Positions 30,213-39,068 of a stretch of DNA of 64,000 nt are shown piece by piece. The position numbers and the translations under genes were made by a program. The stretch's first letter is position 1. Every line of letters begins with the position of its first letter. The notes beneath the pieces were generated by a model. That model worked only from the letters and a program-made list of their open reading frames with translations. It made no database searches and was not told the origin of the DNA. The DNA lies in the NCBI RefSeq assembly GCF_006965545.2, contig NZ_CP041372.2, forward strand, positions 2,790,001-2,854,000. Reading direction: 5' to 3'. This stretch comes from Paenalkalicoccus suaedae (GTDB lineage: Bacteria > Bacillota > Bacilli > Bacillales > Salisediminibacteriaceae).

Positions 30213-30480
30213 TAAGGTCAAGGACGAGATTAAGGTCAAAGGCGGGCACCTTCGGAGCCCCTCCGCGGCGTTTGCTACTACCTGTGGATGCTTACTCAAC
30301 TATTTCTGACGGCCAAACCAATGGCCGTCAGAAAGGATTTTCGCTGCGCGAAAGAGCTACCACGGGTAGTTACGCAAACGCCGCTTCGGGTCTCCTTCGG
30401 TTACGGTAAATATATAATCTTTGACCTTCTTTTTTGTGGAGGATACGAGGCGAGAGATCATTGCCTCGATGTTATTTTGT
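30213..30480 (+). repeat. Family B structured repeat, copy 1
   Basis: Outer pair AAGGTCAAAG/CTTTGACCTT, next GCGGCGTTTGC/GCAAACGCCGC, then an apical 13-bp perfect stem TTTCTGACGGCCA/TGGCCGTCAGAAA. A small hairpin GAGGC/GCCTC (30447-30467) with TTATTTTGT after it could terminate a plus-strand RNA. It starts 15 bp after the CotF-type gene. No protein is supported. Confidence 0.82.
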
Positions 30481-30524
30481 AAAATAGTTGTTGCATCACG
30501 TTAAGAGCCTTCGTTTGTTGAATG

Positions 30525-30690
30525 GCACTTCCTTTACGGGTTACTTCTATCAAGTTCCGCATTACTTCTTTTTTCCACCTTACTTTAACCAAGTTCCGCG
30601 CTGTTTTCCGGGTCATTCCGCGTTCGTTCTAGCAACTTGCTCTTCATAACTATGTACTTCCTCTTCACAACAGCGGTGGTTCTTTTCATT
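30525..30690. repeat. 20-21-nt periodic array, TTACTTC type
   Basis: TACTTC or close variants recur at about 20-21 nt (for example 30542, 30563, 30581, 30655), with TTCCGCGN words between them. Degenerate in the middle. Same word family as the 54.5-kb and 57-kb arrays. It lies between family B copy 1 and family A copy 5. Confidence 0.7.
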
Positions 30691-30798
30691 TTGACACTTA
30701 AAATAGATATATACTTTTGAGTAAATTTAGGTTTAGGTTTTGACCTTGCACTTAAGCTTAACCAGCATTTGAATTTACCCTAGCCCTATAGAAGCTCA

Positions 30799-30966
30799 GG
30801 AGGAGGCAGACTCGGAGAATGCCCGGAGACAATTAGTAGGAATAGGCTTGCGATGAGACCACGCAGGAAGGCGCTTAGGAGGAGACATAGTCGACTCCTG
30901 CCTGACGAGTAGGCTCATCGTAAGACCCTACTAATGTCAAAGGGCGTTCGCAGAGCTGACTCCTCT
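30799..30966 (+). repeat. Family A structured repeat, copy 5
   Basis: Arms AGGAGGCAG/CTGACTCCT and GAATGCCC/GGGCGTTC, stem TTAGTAGG/CCTACTAA, then CTTGCGATGAG/CTCATCGTAAG, an 11-bp stem with one G-T pair. It lies behind secY and its terminator. Confidence 0.9.
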
Positions 30967-30994
30967 TACCCTTAATATGTAGTAAAACTGAACG

Positions 30995-31071
30995 AAACTA
31001 GTTGACTTTTTAGCAATCAAGCTCGAAGAGCTAACGCACTAAACTAGTTGTCCCTTCACCAATCAAAAGCT
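30995..31071. repeat. Element C, two units behind secY
   Basis: AACTAGTTGACTTTTTAGCAATCA then AGCTCGAAGAGCT (31020-31032), and a second AACTAGTTGTCCCTTCACCAATC ending in AAAGCT. Reverse orientation relative to the plus-strand copy at 19971. It sits between family A copy 5 and the secY terminator. Confidence 0.7.
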
Positions 31072-31082
31072 AGCCTAAATAA

Positions 31083-31124
31083 CAAAAAAAGCTGCCTCAC
31101 AGGTTTCTACCTGCGAGACAGCTT
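31083..31124 (-). terminator. Terminator of secY
   Basis: Minus-strand GCTGTCTCGCAGGT/ACCTGTGAGGCAGC stem with loop AGAA, followed by TTTTTTT. It starts about 26 bp after the secY stop. Confidence 0.9.
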
Positions 31125-31149
31125 TGCTTTTGTTTCCTTCAAAAACGTA

Positions 31150-32451
31150 TTACGATGATTTTCTCATGAAGCCTTTGTATCGGCGATCGATCATTTGGCT
31201 CTCGATTCGCTTCATCGTATCAAGGGCTACCCCTACGACGATGAGGAGTCCGGTACCACCGATTTGAATCGATGGTGGGAGTCCAGCTGCGCTACCTGCG
31301 ATAAGCGGTAGGATTGCAACTGTAGCAAGGAAAAGAGATCCAACGAACGTAAGACGATAAAGTAGCTTTGTGATGTAAGCTTCTGTCGCTTTACCTGGGC
31401 GTACACCTGGAATAAATCCATTTTGACGCTGTAAGTTTTGAGACATTTGCTCTGGGTTCATTTGAACGAACGTATAGAAGTATGCGAATGCAATGATGAG
31501 AGCGGCATAAACAATCATTCCGTACACATTCGTATAGTCAAATACGCGAACGACCCACTGTGCTACTGCACTTTCTGTACCAAAGAAATTGGCTACAGTT
31601 GGTGGGAAAATGAAGAGTGACATCGCAAAGATTACCGGAATAACCCCTGCTGTGTTAACTTTTAATGGTAAGTGAGACGACTGGCCGCCGCTTGGACGTC
31701 CGCCAGCTGTTAATTGCTTTGCGTATTGTACAGGTACTTTACGCTCCGCCTGCTGAACGTAGATAACTCCAATAACAATCGCAAGGATCGCAAGAAGAAT
31801 GAGTGCGACAATGACGATATTAATGAACAGTGCTTCACCTGGGTTTGCTAAGTATGTCGCATAAAGTTGCATAACTCCGTTTGGAATACCGGCAGCAATA
31901 CCTGCGAAGATGATGATAGAAATACCGTTACCAACACCGTTAGCAGTGATCTGTTCACCTAACCATAATAGGAAGGCTGTACCCGCAGTTAACGTGATTG
32001 CGATGAGTAAATACGTGGTAAACGATGGGTTTGGAACAAGTCCTGGCATAATGTTGTTAAATCCAATGGACATACCAAGTGCTTGTACAAACGCGATACC
32101 GATTGTACCGTAACGTGTTACCATAGCAAGCTTTCGTCGACCTGCATCTCCTTCTTTTGCCCATTCAGCAAATTTAGGAACAACGTCCATACGTAAAAGC
32201 TGGACGATAATCGAAGCCGTTATGTACGGCATAATACCCGTTGCAAATATCGAGAAGTTCTCCAGCGCACCACCGCCAAAAGTATTTAAAAAGCCTAGTG
32301 CTGCAAAGTTATCAAAGTTTACGGCGTCGGCGTTAACTCCTGGTGCCGGAAGATGAGCCCCGATTCGGAATACGATCAGTATTCCTAAAGTGTAAAAGAT
32401 TTTATTCCGTAAGTCCCCTACACGGAACATATTCTTAAGTGCATCAAACAT
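31150..32451 (-). CDS. secY: Preprotein translocase subunit SecY (stand-alone gene)
   Basis: Channel subunit of the Sec translocon with ten hydrophobic segments. TFGGGALENFSIFATGIMPYITASIIVQLL (split, about residues 58-88) and SGGQSSHLPLKVNTAGVIPVIFA mark SecY. The C-terminal cytosolic loop GFIPGVRPGKATEAYI near 350 is conserved, so it should couple to SecA and the ribosome. Length 433 is canonical, unlike many SecY2 proteins. It is monocistronic: no ribosomal protein or adk genes are nearby. The ATG at 32451 has AGAGG 8 nt upstream. Confidence 0.93.
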   Translation of the reverse strand: MFDALKNMFRVGDLRNKIFYTLGILIVFRIGAHLPAPGVNADAVNFDNFAALGFLNTFGGGALENFSIFATGIMPYITASIIVQLLRMDVVPKFAEWAKEGDAGRRKLAMVTRYGTIGIAFVQALGMSIGFNNIMPGLVPNPSFTTYLLIAITLTAGTAFLLWLGEQITANGVGNGISIIIFAGIAAGIPNGVMQLYATYLANPGEALFINIVIVALILLAILAIVIGVIYVQQAERKVPVQYAKQLTAGGRPSGGQSSHLPLKVNTAGVIPVIFAMSLFIFPPTVANFFGTESAVAQWVVRVFDYTNVYGMIVYAALIIAFAYFYTFVQMNPEQMSQNLQRQNGFIPGVRPGKATEAYITKLLYRLTFVGSLFLATVAILPLIAGSAAGLPPSIQIGGTGLLIVVGVALDTMKRIESQMIDRRYKGFMRKSS

Positions 32452-32688
32452 AAACTCCACCTCTACTCTTTCCCCAAAATAATGCCGTGCGGTCCGTTCC
32501 GCTTCTCATATAATACCATACATAGCGTACTAGATTGCACTATAATTTTGCGAAAATTGGAATATAACCTAAGATTTTTTAGCGCTTACTTTTTAGCCTG
32601 TCTTTAGTCTCTCTCATTGTCTACTTAAATAAACGACCATATGACACGTTTAGATCATTTTTTTGATAAGAAACTACCATCAAAAAAC

Positions 32689-32722
32689 AGACCAGCACTC
32701 GCCTAAGGCATGCTGGTCTAGC
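32689..32722 (-). terminator. Terminator of the FrnE-like gene
   Basis: Minus-strand AGACCAGCATGCC/GGCGAGTGCTGGTCT stem followed by GTTTTTTGA. It starts about 10 bp after the stop at 32732. Confidence 0.88.
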
Positions 32723-32731
32723 TTATCTATT

Positions 32732-33322
32732 CTACTTCGCTTCCTCAATCGCTTGTACGTAGGCTTCTTTTGACTGGAGCCCTGTTAATTTCTTTTCGCC
32801 AATAAAGAAGGTTGGAACGGCTGTCACGGCGTCTTCCATGCGCGCTCGCTTTAAATGAGCCTCGCGCTCTGCGCTAAACTCGCGGCTTGATACAGCAGCC
32901 TCAAACGCTTCGCCATCAAGGCCAACGTCTTCTGCTACCTGACGAAGCACGTTAATATCGCCTATATTTAAGCCATCTACATAAAATGCCGTGAAGACCT
33001 TATGCGCATAGTCGTTGCCACGACCATGCTGCTTACTAAATAAAAGACCTTCATGTGCAAGATATGTGTGTGGGTGTGGATCAGTCATATTTAAATGCAT
33101 CGTCACGCCTAGTTGCTGTGCCCAAGGTTCAATCGACTGCTTCCATGCACGTTGAATGTAATCTCCTTTTGGACTTAACGTTTCTGTTGGATAAGGTCGT
33201 AGCTCGAATGGAAGCCATTCAATCTCGAAATCCTTTCCTTCTAATGCTTCGAATAGCGGAGCCTCCGCTAAATAACAAAATGGTCAAACAAAGTCACTAT
33301 AAATACGTACTTTTACAGTCAT
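32732..33322 (-). CDS. Probable selenoprotein: FrnE/DsbA-like oxidoreductase with UPFC active site
   Basis: From the ATG at 33322 (GGAGGG 7 nt upstream, a possible -10 TATGAT at 33354-33359) the frame reads MTVKVRIYSDFV, then TGA at 33284-33286, then PFCYLAEAPLF and continues without interruption to the stop, 196 codons in all. FrnE-family DsbA proteins have SDFVCPFCY here, so the UGA replaces exactly the first cysteine of the CxxC redox pair, giving U13-P-F-C16. The rest is fully FrnE-like: EWLPFELRPYPTE, HEGLLFSKQHG, VPTFFIGEKKLTG with the cis-Pro. A SECIS-like hairpin follows the UGA. The alternative is a recent nonsense mutation. Without readthrough only a 124-residue fragment from 33106 is open. 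Confidence 0.85.
33254..33270 (-). promoter_or_regulatory. Bacterial SECIS-like hairpin after the UGA codon
   Basis: In the mRNA, TAGCGGAGGCTCCGCTA folds into a perfect 6-7-bp stem (TAGCGG/CCGCTA) with apical loop AGGCT. The loop begins about 20 nt after the UGA, within the 16-37 nt spacing usual for bacterial SECIS elements, and has G among its first loop bases as SelB binding requires. It lies inside the coding region, encoding LAEAPL. Confidence 0.8.
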
Positions 33323-33384
33323 ACGTGTTCCCTCCATTATTCAAGATATCTCTATCATAGCAGAATCCGTGTGCACCAAAAAAA

Positions 33385-33421
33385 GAAACGTCTCATGCAA
33401 CTACCTCGCATGAAACGTCTC
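33385..33421 (-). terminator. Terminator of the metY-hom operon
   Basis: Minus-strand GAGACGTTTCATGC/GCATGAGACGTTTC stem around GAGGTAGTT, followed by TTTTTTT. It starts 16 bp after the hom stop and separates the operon from the FrnE-like gene. Confidence 0.9.
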
Positions 33422-33436
33422 GGCTAATTTCATTTA

Positions 33437-34675
33437 TTAACTAACGACTCGTTCCTTCGATGTGCGAATACTACTTGCCTCTACAACATCACCTGTTACC
33501 GCAAACGTAACAACTTCAAGCCCGCTTAGCGCATCCGATGTACCTCGCACTATAACAGCCTCGCGACCATCATATCGCTCCACCGCTGACACAGCCTCCA
33601 CCGTATTTTCTAACGAAGAAGGTAGCTTGTTTGCCGTCACGAGGAAATACGAATCGGCGGTCTCAGCCACATTAGCAGTAGCTCGAGGTAGCTCCGAACT
33701 CTCAGGCTCCTGCTCACTCGTCCCCGTCCAATGGTTGATGACATCCTCGATGATCGCGCTTGCCGTCGGGAATTTACCAGCGCCAGGCCCTTGGAATAAT
33801 AGCTGACCGACAATACTTCCTTCGACATGAATACCGTTATTGACGCCTTCGACGCCATAAAGTGAATGGTCGCTTAAGACAAGCTTTGGCTCTACAGACG
33901 CGACCACACCCTCATGCGCCTCAATCGTGGCAACATGCTTGATGCGTGCGTCAAACCGTTCTGCCAGCACTAAGTCACGTACATCCACGCCTCGAATACC
34001 GCGCGGCTTATCCGCTGCCCATACAGGCGCCTGACCGTAAAGCCAATGGCTAATGATTGTCGACTTGTAGTACGCATCCCAGCCATCAATATCCTTGTCC
34101 GGCACAGCCTCTGCGTAGCCGTTCGCCTGAGCCTCCTCCAAGGCCAGATCAAAGGCAGCCCCCTCTTTCCTCATTTTAGAAAGGATGAAGTTAGACGTTC
34201 CGTTTACAATCGCCTCTATACGCGTTATATCGTTTGTTTTAAGCGTATGTCTTAGACTCGTTAATATTGGGATTCCTCCAGCTACAGCCGCTTCAAAATA
34301 CAGTCTGCAATGATAGATCTTTGCGAGCGCTAATAGCTCTTCGCCGTGCTTCGCCACTAGTTCTTTGTTGGCTGTTACAACGGTGATCCCGTTTTGAAGG
34401 AACTGTCTCACTAATGGATAAGCTGTCGTAGCATCTGTCGTCACTTCAACGACCGTATCCACGTTTGCTGCTAGCACATCGTTGACGTTGTTTGTTACGA
34501 GCGTTTCCTCTGAAACTGGTCGAATCTTATTCGTATTCTTTACAAGCACGACTGGAATTCGAAACGATCCGCCGATTAACTTTTCGATTTTGTCCCGCTT
34601 TGCATACAGCGCTTCATAGACGCCGGTCCCTACTGTTCCAAAGCCGGCAATTGCTACGCGTTTTTCTTTTGCCAC
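33437..34675 (-). CDS. hom: Homoserine dehydrogenase
   Basis: Reduces aspartate semialdehyde to homoserine, the branch point to methionine and threonine. The N-terminal RVAIAGFGTVGTGVYEAL binds NAD(P). VVTANKELVAKHG near residue 100, AAVAGGIPILTSLRHTL, IEAIVNGTSNFILSKM and the catalytic AVPDKDIDGWDAYYK (Asp/Lys, about 195-210) follow. The C-terminal 100 residues do not look like a standard ACT domain, so feedback control may differ from B. subtilis Hom (433 residues). Overlaps the end of acs by 22 bp; last gene of the S-box operon. Confidence 0.9.
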   Translation of the reverse strand: MAKEKRVAIAGFGTVGTGVYEALYAKRDKIEKLIGGSFRIPVVLVKNTNKIRPVSEETLVTNNVNDVLAANVDTVVEVTTDATTAYPLVRQFLQNGITVVTANKELVAKHGEELLALAKIYHCRLYFEAAVAGGIPILTSLRHTLKTNDITRIEAIVNGTSNFILSKMRKEGAAFDLALEEAQANGYAEAVPDKDIDGWDAYYKSTIISHWLYGQAPVWAADKPRGIRGVDVRDLVLAERFDARIKHVATIEAHEGVVASVEPKLVLSDHSLYGVEGVNNGIHVEGSIVGQLLFQGPGAGKFPTASAIIEDVINHWTGTSEQEPESSELPRATANVAETADSYFLVTANKLPSSLENTVEAVSAVERYDGREAVIVRGTSDALSGLEVVTFAVTGDVVEASSIRTSKERVVS

Positions 34676-36378
34676 TCGGAAGCCACCTCCTTCTGCATCT
34701 TTTCGATCTCTTGTTGTTTTAATAGACGACGTAAGATCTTGCCACTAATTTTCGTTTTCGGTAGCTCTTCCACGATTTCAATCTCACGAGGTGCCGCGTG
34801 TGCTGCAAGCTTCGTTTTCACAAACTGGCGAATCTCTTCAGTAAGACCGTCATAGTCCGAATAGCCATGACGTAGCGTAATGAACGCCTTAATAATGTGG
34901 CCACGAAGCTCATCTGGCTTCCCGATTACGCCCGCCTCTGCTACAGCAGGGTGCTCAATGAGCTTGCTTTCTACTTCAAAAGGTCCAACTTGTTCGCCAG
35001 CTGTTTTGATTAAATCATCGTCACGTCCTTCAAAAAAGACGTAGCCATCTTCATCTATGCGAGCGGTATCTCCTGATAAATACCAGCCATTGTCCGTAAA
35101 GTAGGAATCAAACTTCTCTTTATTTTTCCAGATCTCCTTCATGAGTCCAGGCCATGGTGCTTTAACAGCAAGCTTGCCAACCTCATTGGCAGGCAGTGGC
35201 TCATTATTTTCGTCCAAAATCCCTACAGTCACGCCTGGGAAAGCACGTCCCATCGAACCTGGCTTAATGAGGGCGGACGGGAAGTTAACGATGAGATGTC
35301 CACCAGTCTCCGTCATCCACCACGTATCGTGAATGCGAGCGTTGAAGACATCCTTTGCCCAATAAATCACTTCGGGGTTAAGTGGCTCTCCTACGCTTAG
35401 TAAATGGCGGAGAGACGTTAAGTTAAAGTCTTTATAGAGGTCGCCTTCGCTCATAAGCATGCGGAACGCGGTCGGTGCGCTGTACCAAATTGTTACGCCA
35501 AAGCGTTCGATAAGGCTATACCATTCTTTTGCATCAAAGCGACCACCGTGGATTACTACCGTTGCTCGGTTTAACCAAGGCGCAAACACGCCATACACAC
35601 TCCCTGTCACCCAACCAGGGTGAGAGGTGCACCAGTACACATCGTCGTCATGCACGTCTAACACGTATTTACCGGTGATGAGGTGGTGCGGTAACACCTT
35701 TTGTGCATGTAAGACACCTTTTGGCTTACCAGTAGATCCTGACGTGTAATGAATAAGCATGCCATCCTGTTCGTCTAACCAAACGATTGGCGAGTCCGCA
35801 TCCTCGTACTGCTGTGCTTCACGATCAAACTCCTCGATGTCCCACGTTTTAAGTAAAGAAGGAACGTCATCAAACGGTACTCTCTTCACAAGATTCTCGT
35901 CTGTAATCAAATACTGCGCTTCACAATCCTGCATTCTCTCGCGAACCGCATCCTCCATAAACGCTTCAAACAGTGGTCCTGCAATTGCCCCTGCTTTGAT
36001 CGCTGCTAAAATCGTAAAATAGCACGCCGGAGATTTCGGGAGGAAAATAAAGACGCGATCTCCCACCTTCACACCAGATTCCTTCAAGACGTGCGCGTAA
36101 CCGTCCGTAATGTGCTTTACTTCAGCAAACGTGAATGTCTCATCGTGATCACCATCTGTAAAAAGAAGCGCCTTTTTATCGCCATAGCCTTCCGCAACGT
36201 GACGGTCAATACATTCGTAAGCGGCATTCCATTTGCCAGAAGGTGCCTGAGATAGTTCTTGTAGCGCATGATCCCATGTAAATAGCTCTTTTGTATTCTC
36301 ATAGCTTTGAAGGTTAGCACGTTTTGCGATTGTTTTGTCTGCTTCGATATGAGTACGTTCGATTTCTACTTGTGCCAA
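34654..36378 (-). CDS. Acetyl-CoA synthetase-type AMP-forming ligase
   Basis: Activates a short-chain acid (most likely acetate) to its CoA thioester through an acyl-AMP. The ATP loop YTSGSTGKPKG is near residue 212, VYWCTSHPGWVTGSVYG near 245 is characteristic of acetyl-CoA synthetases, WYLSGDTARIDEDGYVFFEG near 435 is the A8 region, and the C-terminal PKTKISGKILRR holds the catalytic lysine. At 574 residues it matches the short Bacillus AcsA type. Placement behind a SAM riboswitch suggests it supplies acetyl-CoA for homoserine acetylation. That link is inference. Confidence 0.88.
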   Translation of the reverse strand: MAQVEIERTHIEADKTIAKRANLQSYENTKELFTWDHALQELSQAPSGKWNAAYECIDRHVAEGYGDKKALLFTDGDHDETFTFAEVKHITDGYAHVLKESGVKVGDRVFIFLPKSPACYFTILAAIKAGAIAGPLFEAFMEDAVRERMQDCEAQYLITDENLVKRVPFDDVPSLLKTWDIEEFDREAQQYEDADSPIVWLDEQDGMLIHYTSGSTGKPKGVLHAQKVLPHHLITGKYVLDVHDDDVYWCTSHPGWVTGSVYGVFAPWLNRATVVIHGGRFDAKEWYSLIERFGVTIWYSAPTAFRMLMSEGDLYKDFNLTSLRHLLSVGEPLNPEVIYWAKDVFNARIHDTWWMTETGGHLIVNFPSALIKPGSMGRAFPGVTVGILDENNEPLPANEVGKLAVKAPWPGLMKEIWKNKEKFDSYFTDNGWYLSGDTARIDEDGYVFFEGRDDDLIKTAGEQVGPFEVESKLIEHPAVAEAGVIGKPDELRGHIIKAFITLRHGYSDYDGLTEEIRQFVKTKLAAHAAPREIEIVEELPKTKISGKILRRLLKQQEIEKMQKEVASEWQKKNA

Positions 36379-36381
36379 TTG

Positions 36382-37140
36382 TTACGCCTCCCTCACAACT
36401 TTCGGACGGATTGGTTTACGTCCGATTTCTAAGCTCTCTAGTATTTGCGATTTTACTTTTGCAAGCTCTGTATCTGCTTTATCTCTTGGTTTTGGCTGAT
36501 TTAGCTCAATATTTTTATATAGCTCTCCCGGCTGTCCTTTTAAAATAACAACGCGATCACACAGCGCTAATGCTTCATCAATATCGTGTGTCACGATAAC
36601 CATTGTTGGCTGGTAGTTATCCCACAGGTCTAAGACCATATCCTGCAACTGTAGCTTTGTAAATGCATCAAGTGCACTGAACGGCTCATCGAGTAGTAGT
36701 GTTGATGGCTCTGTTACGAGTGCTCGTGCAATTGCCGTACGCTGAGCCATTCCTCCAGATAGTTGCTTCGGGTAATGCTTTTCAAAGTCACTGAGTCCAA
36801 CAACGTTTAAGATTTCTCTTGCCTTTGCGTAGTTTTCTCTTTTAGAGCCTGTTAGTCCAAAACAAACGTTATCAATAACCGTCAACCACGGCATTAATCG
36901 TGGCTCTTGAAAAATGACACCTAGTTCACTTGATGTTCCACGCTTTTCTTTGCCATTAACACGTACCGTGCCGTCATAGCCTGTATCAAGACCTGAGATT
37001 GCTCGTAGTAGCGTACTTTTCCCACATCCACTTGTACCAAGCAGACCAACTATTTCTCCTTGTTTCACCTCAAACGAGATATCATTCACGGCAAGCTGTC
37101 CTTTAAACGTTCTGCTGACTTTTTCTACTTGTATACTCAT
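36382..37140 (-). CDS. SsuB/TauB-type ABC transporter ATP-binding protein
   Basis: ATPase of an importer of the nitrate/sulfonate/taurine family. Walker A GTSGCGKSTLLRAISGLD, signature LSGGMAQRTAIARALV, Walker B TLLLDEPFSALD and switch VTHDIDEALAL are all intact. The Q-loop FQEPRLMPWLTVIDNVCFGL is typical of SsuB/TauB. Length 252. It overlaps nothing but sits 3 bp from the ligase gene and 15 bp from the permease, so one transcript is likely. Confidence 0.92.
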   Translation of the reverse strand: MSIQVEKVSRTFKGQLAVNDISFEVKQGEIVGLLGTSGCGKSTLLRAISGLDTGYDGTVRVNGKEKRGTSSELGVIFQEPRLMPWLTVIDNVCFGLTGSKRENYAKAREILNVVGLSDFEKHYPKQLSGGMAQRTAIARALVTEPSTLLLDEPFSALDAFTKLQLQDMVLDLWDNYQPTMVIVTHDIDEALALCDRVVILKGQPGELYKNIELNQPKPRDKADTELAKVKSQILESLEIGRKPIRPKVVREA

Positions 37141-37154
37141 TGTTATCCGCTCCT

Positions 37155-38012
37155 TTATTGTTGACCGTTTAAGTTATCCTGCCAGTGCAGGGCGCGCTCT
37201 TGAAGTTTTTTGAGTAGAAAGTCTGTAAGCTTTCCTAAAATCGCAAAGAGGACAATACTCGCTAAAATCGTATCTGGTCTAAATGTGTTTTGCCCGATCA
37301 CGAGAAGGTATCCTAGACCTTGGCTTGCTCCTAGTAGCTCTGCTGCTACAACAAACATCCAGCCAAGTCCAAGTCCACTTCTAAGACCGATTAAAAAGGA
37401 TGGTAGAGATGCTGGTAAAATGATGCGACGTACTAGTTGGAATGTGTTAAGTCCGTATGCTTTTCCTACTTCAATTAATTTTCTGTCAACGGACTGAATC
37501 CCACCAACTGTGTTCAAATAAACAGGGAAAAATACACCGAGTGCGATTAGTGTTACTTTAGACGGTTCTCCAATTCCAAGCCAGAGGATGAATAATGGTA
37601 CCCATGCAAGCGATGGAATCGCGCGAATTGCTTGGATCGTTGGATCTAGTAGTGCTTCAATCACTTTGGACATAGCAACGAAGGAGCCAATGACTAGTGC
37701 AACGGCTGTCCCCCAGAAGAAGCCCCAAAGAATGCGGTACAACGTAATTCCGATGTGTCCCCAAAGGGAGCCATCGGCTGCAAGTGCAGTAATCGTTGCT
37801 AAGATAGTAGAAGGTACTGGCACGAGCGTTGTGTTGATCAGCTCTAGCCTACCTCCAATCTCCCATCCGGCTATTAGTAGTGCTGGGAATAAAAGGCCCA
37901 AGACGACCCGGGCTAGATGGGACGGCATCGCCTTGCTCACCTTCTTCTGTTTCGTCTCTGCTGTATTTAAGGCTTTCTGATTCTCAATTTGCTGTCCCTG
38001 TGTAAGTGCCAT
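37155..38012 (-). CDS. SsuC-type ABC transporter permease
   Basis: Membrane subunit of the same importer, 285 residues with about six hydrophobic segments after a hydrophilic N-terminus of 30 residues. The ATPase-docking loop EVGKAYGLNTFQLVRRIILP near residue 190 is the conserved EAA-type motif. GWMFVVAAELLGASQGLGYL near 220 is typical of SsuC/TauC. Confidence 0.92.
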   Translation of the reverse strand: MALTQGQQIENQKALNTAETKQKKVSKAMPSHLARVVLGLLFPALLIAGWEIGGRLELINTTLVPVPSTILATITALAADGSLWGHIGITLYRILWGFFWGTAVALVIGSFVAMSKVIEALLDPTIQAIRAIPSLAWVPLFILWLGIGEPSKVTLIALGVFFPVYLNTVGGIQSVDRKLIEVGKAYGLNTFQLVRRIILPASLPSFLIGLRSGLGLGWMFVVAAELLGASQGLGYLLVIGQNTFRPDTILASIVLFAILGKLTDFLLKKLQERALHWQDNLNGQQ

Positions 38013-38040
38013 GAGTCGTCTCCTCCTTTACATTCGTAGT

Positions 38041-39048
38041 TTAGTTAATAACACGTTCTGCATAAGCTGGATCAATGAGGCTGTTTACAAGTTCCTCAAG
38101 ATCTAAGCTTGCATCTAAATTACCTGATTCCTGTAACACTTCACCAGCGGCTGTCAACGCATCAATGTGCTCCTGACCTGGCTGTGGATTACTAAAGTTG
38201 TTTCGCTCTAGCTGAAGTGCGGCTACCTCTTCACTAATTCCTGCTTCATCTACTAAAATTTGAATCGTCTCTTCTGGATTTTCTTCCACCCATTCACGAG
38301 CTAGCTCATACGCTTCAATGACTTTATCAACCGCGTCTGGATACTGCTCCGCGAATTCTTCTCTTACATTAAGGAAGCCGTACGTATTAAACGATTCGTT
38401 GCGGTAAAATAGCTCGGCGTTCGTCTCTACTTCTTGACGAGCCATGTGTGGATCAAGGCCTGCCCAAGCATCAACATCTCCGTTTGCCAGTGCACTAGCA
38501 CCGTCTGAGTGCTGAAGTGGCACGACTTCAAGATCGCTCTCCGTTAGACCAACTTCGTCCAATGCTCGGATGAGGAAAATATAAGGGTCTGTACCAGGTG
38601 TTGCAGCGACTCTCTTTCCTTCTAGTTGCTCGACAGTATCAAGGTCACTTCCCTCGTTTGTCACGAGTGCCGTCCATTCTGGCTGCGAATAAATGTACAC
38701 GTTTTTGATCGGTGCGTTATTTCCTTTTGCCATTAATGCAGCTGCACCAGCCGTTGAACCGAAGTCAACGCTTCCTCCTGATAGGAATTCAAGTGCGCGG
38801 TTACTACCTTGGCTTAGTACATATTCAAACTCGACGTCTTCTCCTTCAAATACTTCATCGAGGAAGCCTTGCTCCTTTAGTACAAGACTAGTTGGAGAAT
38901 AAAACGCGTAGTCTACCGTAATTGTTTCGGGTGTTGACGAGTTGTCGTTCGTATTTGCTGTTCCTGCTTCTGTGTTTGATTCGGAGCCACATCCTGCAGC
39001 TACTAATCCTAACGCTCCGATACTAAGTCCTAATAATGTCTTTTTCAT
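38041..39048 (-). CDS. SsuA-type substrate-binding lipoprotein
   Basis: Periplasmic-binding-type lipoprotein of the importer. Signal peptide MKKTLLGLSIGALGLVAAGC ends at the lipidated Cys20. A Ser/Thr/Asn linker precedes a NMT1/SsuA-like domain with TVDYAFYSPTSLVLKEQGF, SGGSVDFGSTAGAAAL and KRVAATPGTDPYIFLI. A GTG at 39060 is open, but GGAG favours the ATG at 39048. It follows metY by 20 bp. The S-box context suggests a sulfur-containing organic ligand. Confidence 0.9.
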   Translation of the reverse strand: MKKTLLGLSIGALGLVAAGCGSESNTEAGTANTNDNSSTPETITVDYAFYSPTSLVLKEQGFLDEVFEGEDVEFEYVLSQGSNRALEFLSGGSVDFGSTAGAAALMAKGNNAPIKNVYIYSQPEWTALVTNEGSDLDTVEQLEGKRVAATPGTDPYIFLIRALDEVGLTESDLEVVPLQHSDGASALANGDVDAWAGLDPHMARQEVETNAELFYRNESFNTYGFLNVREEFAEQYPDAVDKVIEAYELAREWVEENPEETIQILVDEAGISEEVAALQLERNNFSNPQPGQEHIDALTAAGEVLQESGNLDASLDLEELVNSLIDPAYAERVIN

Positions 39049-39068
39049 ACTCGTCTTCACTCCGTTTC

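Noticed and set aside
32732-33106. Treating the FrnE-like gene as a truncated protein starting at 33106
   Set aside because: The upstream frame has full family homology, a good ribosome-binding site and only the single UGA at the redox position; the internal ATG has no such support.
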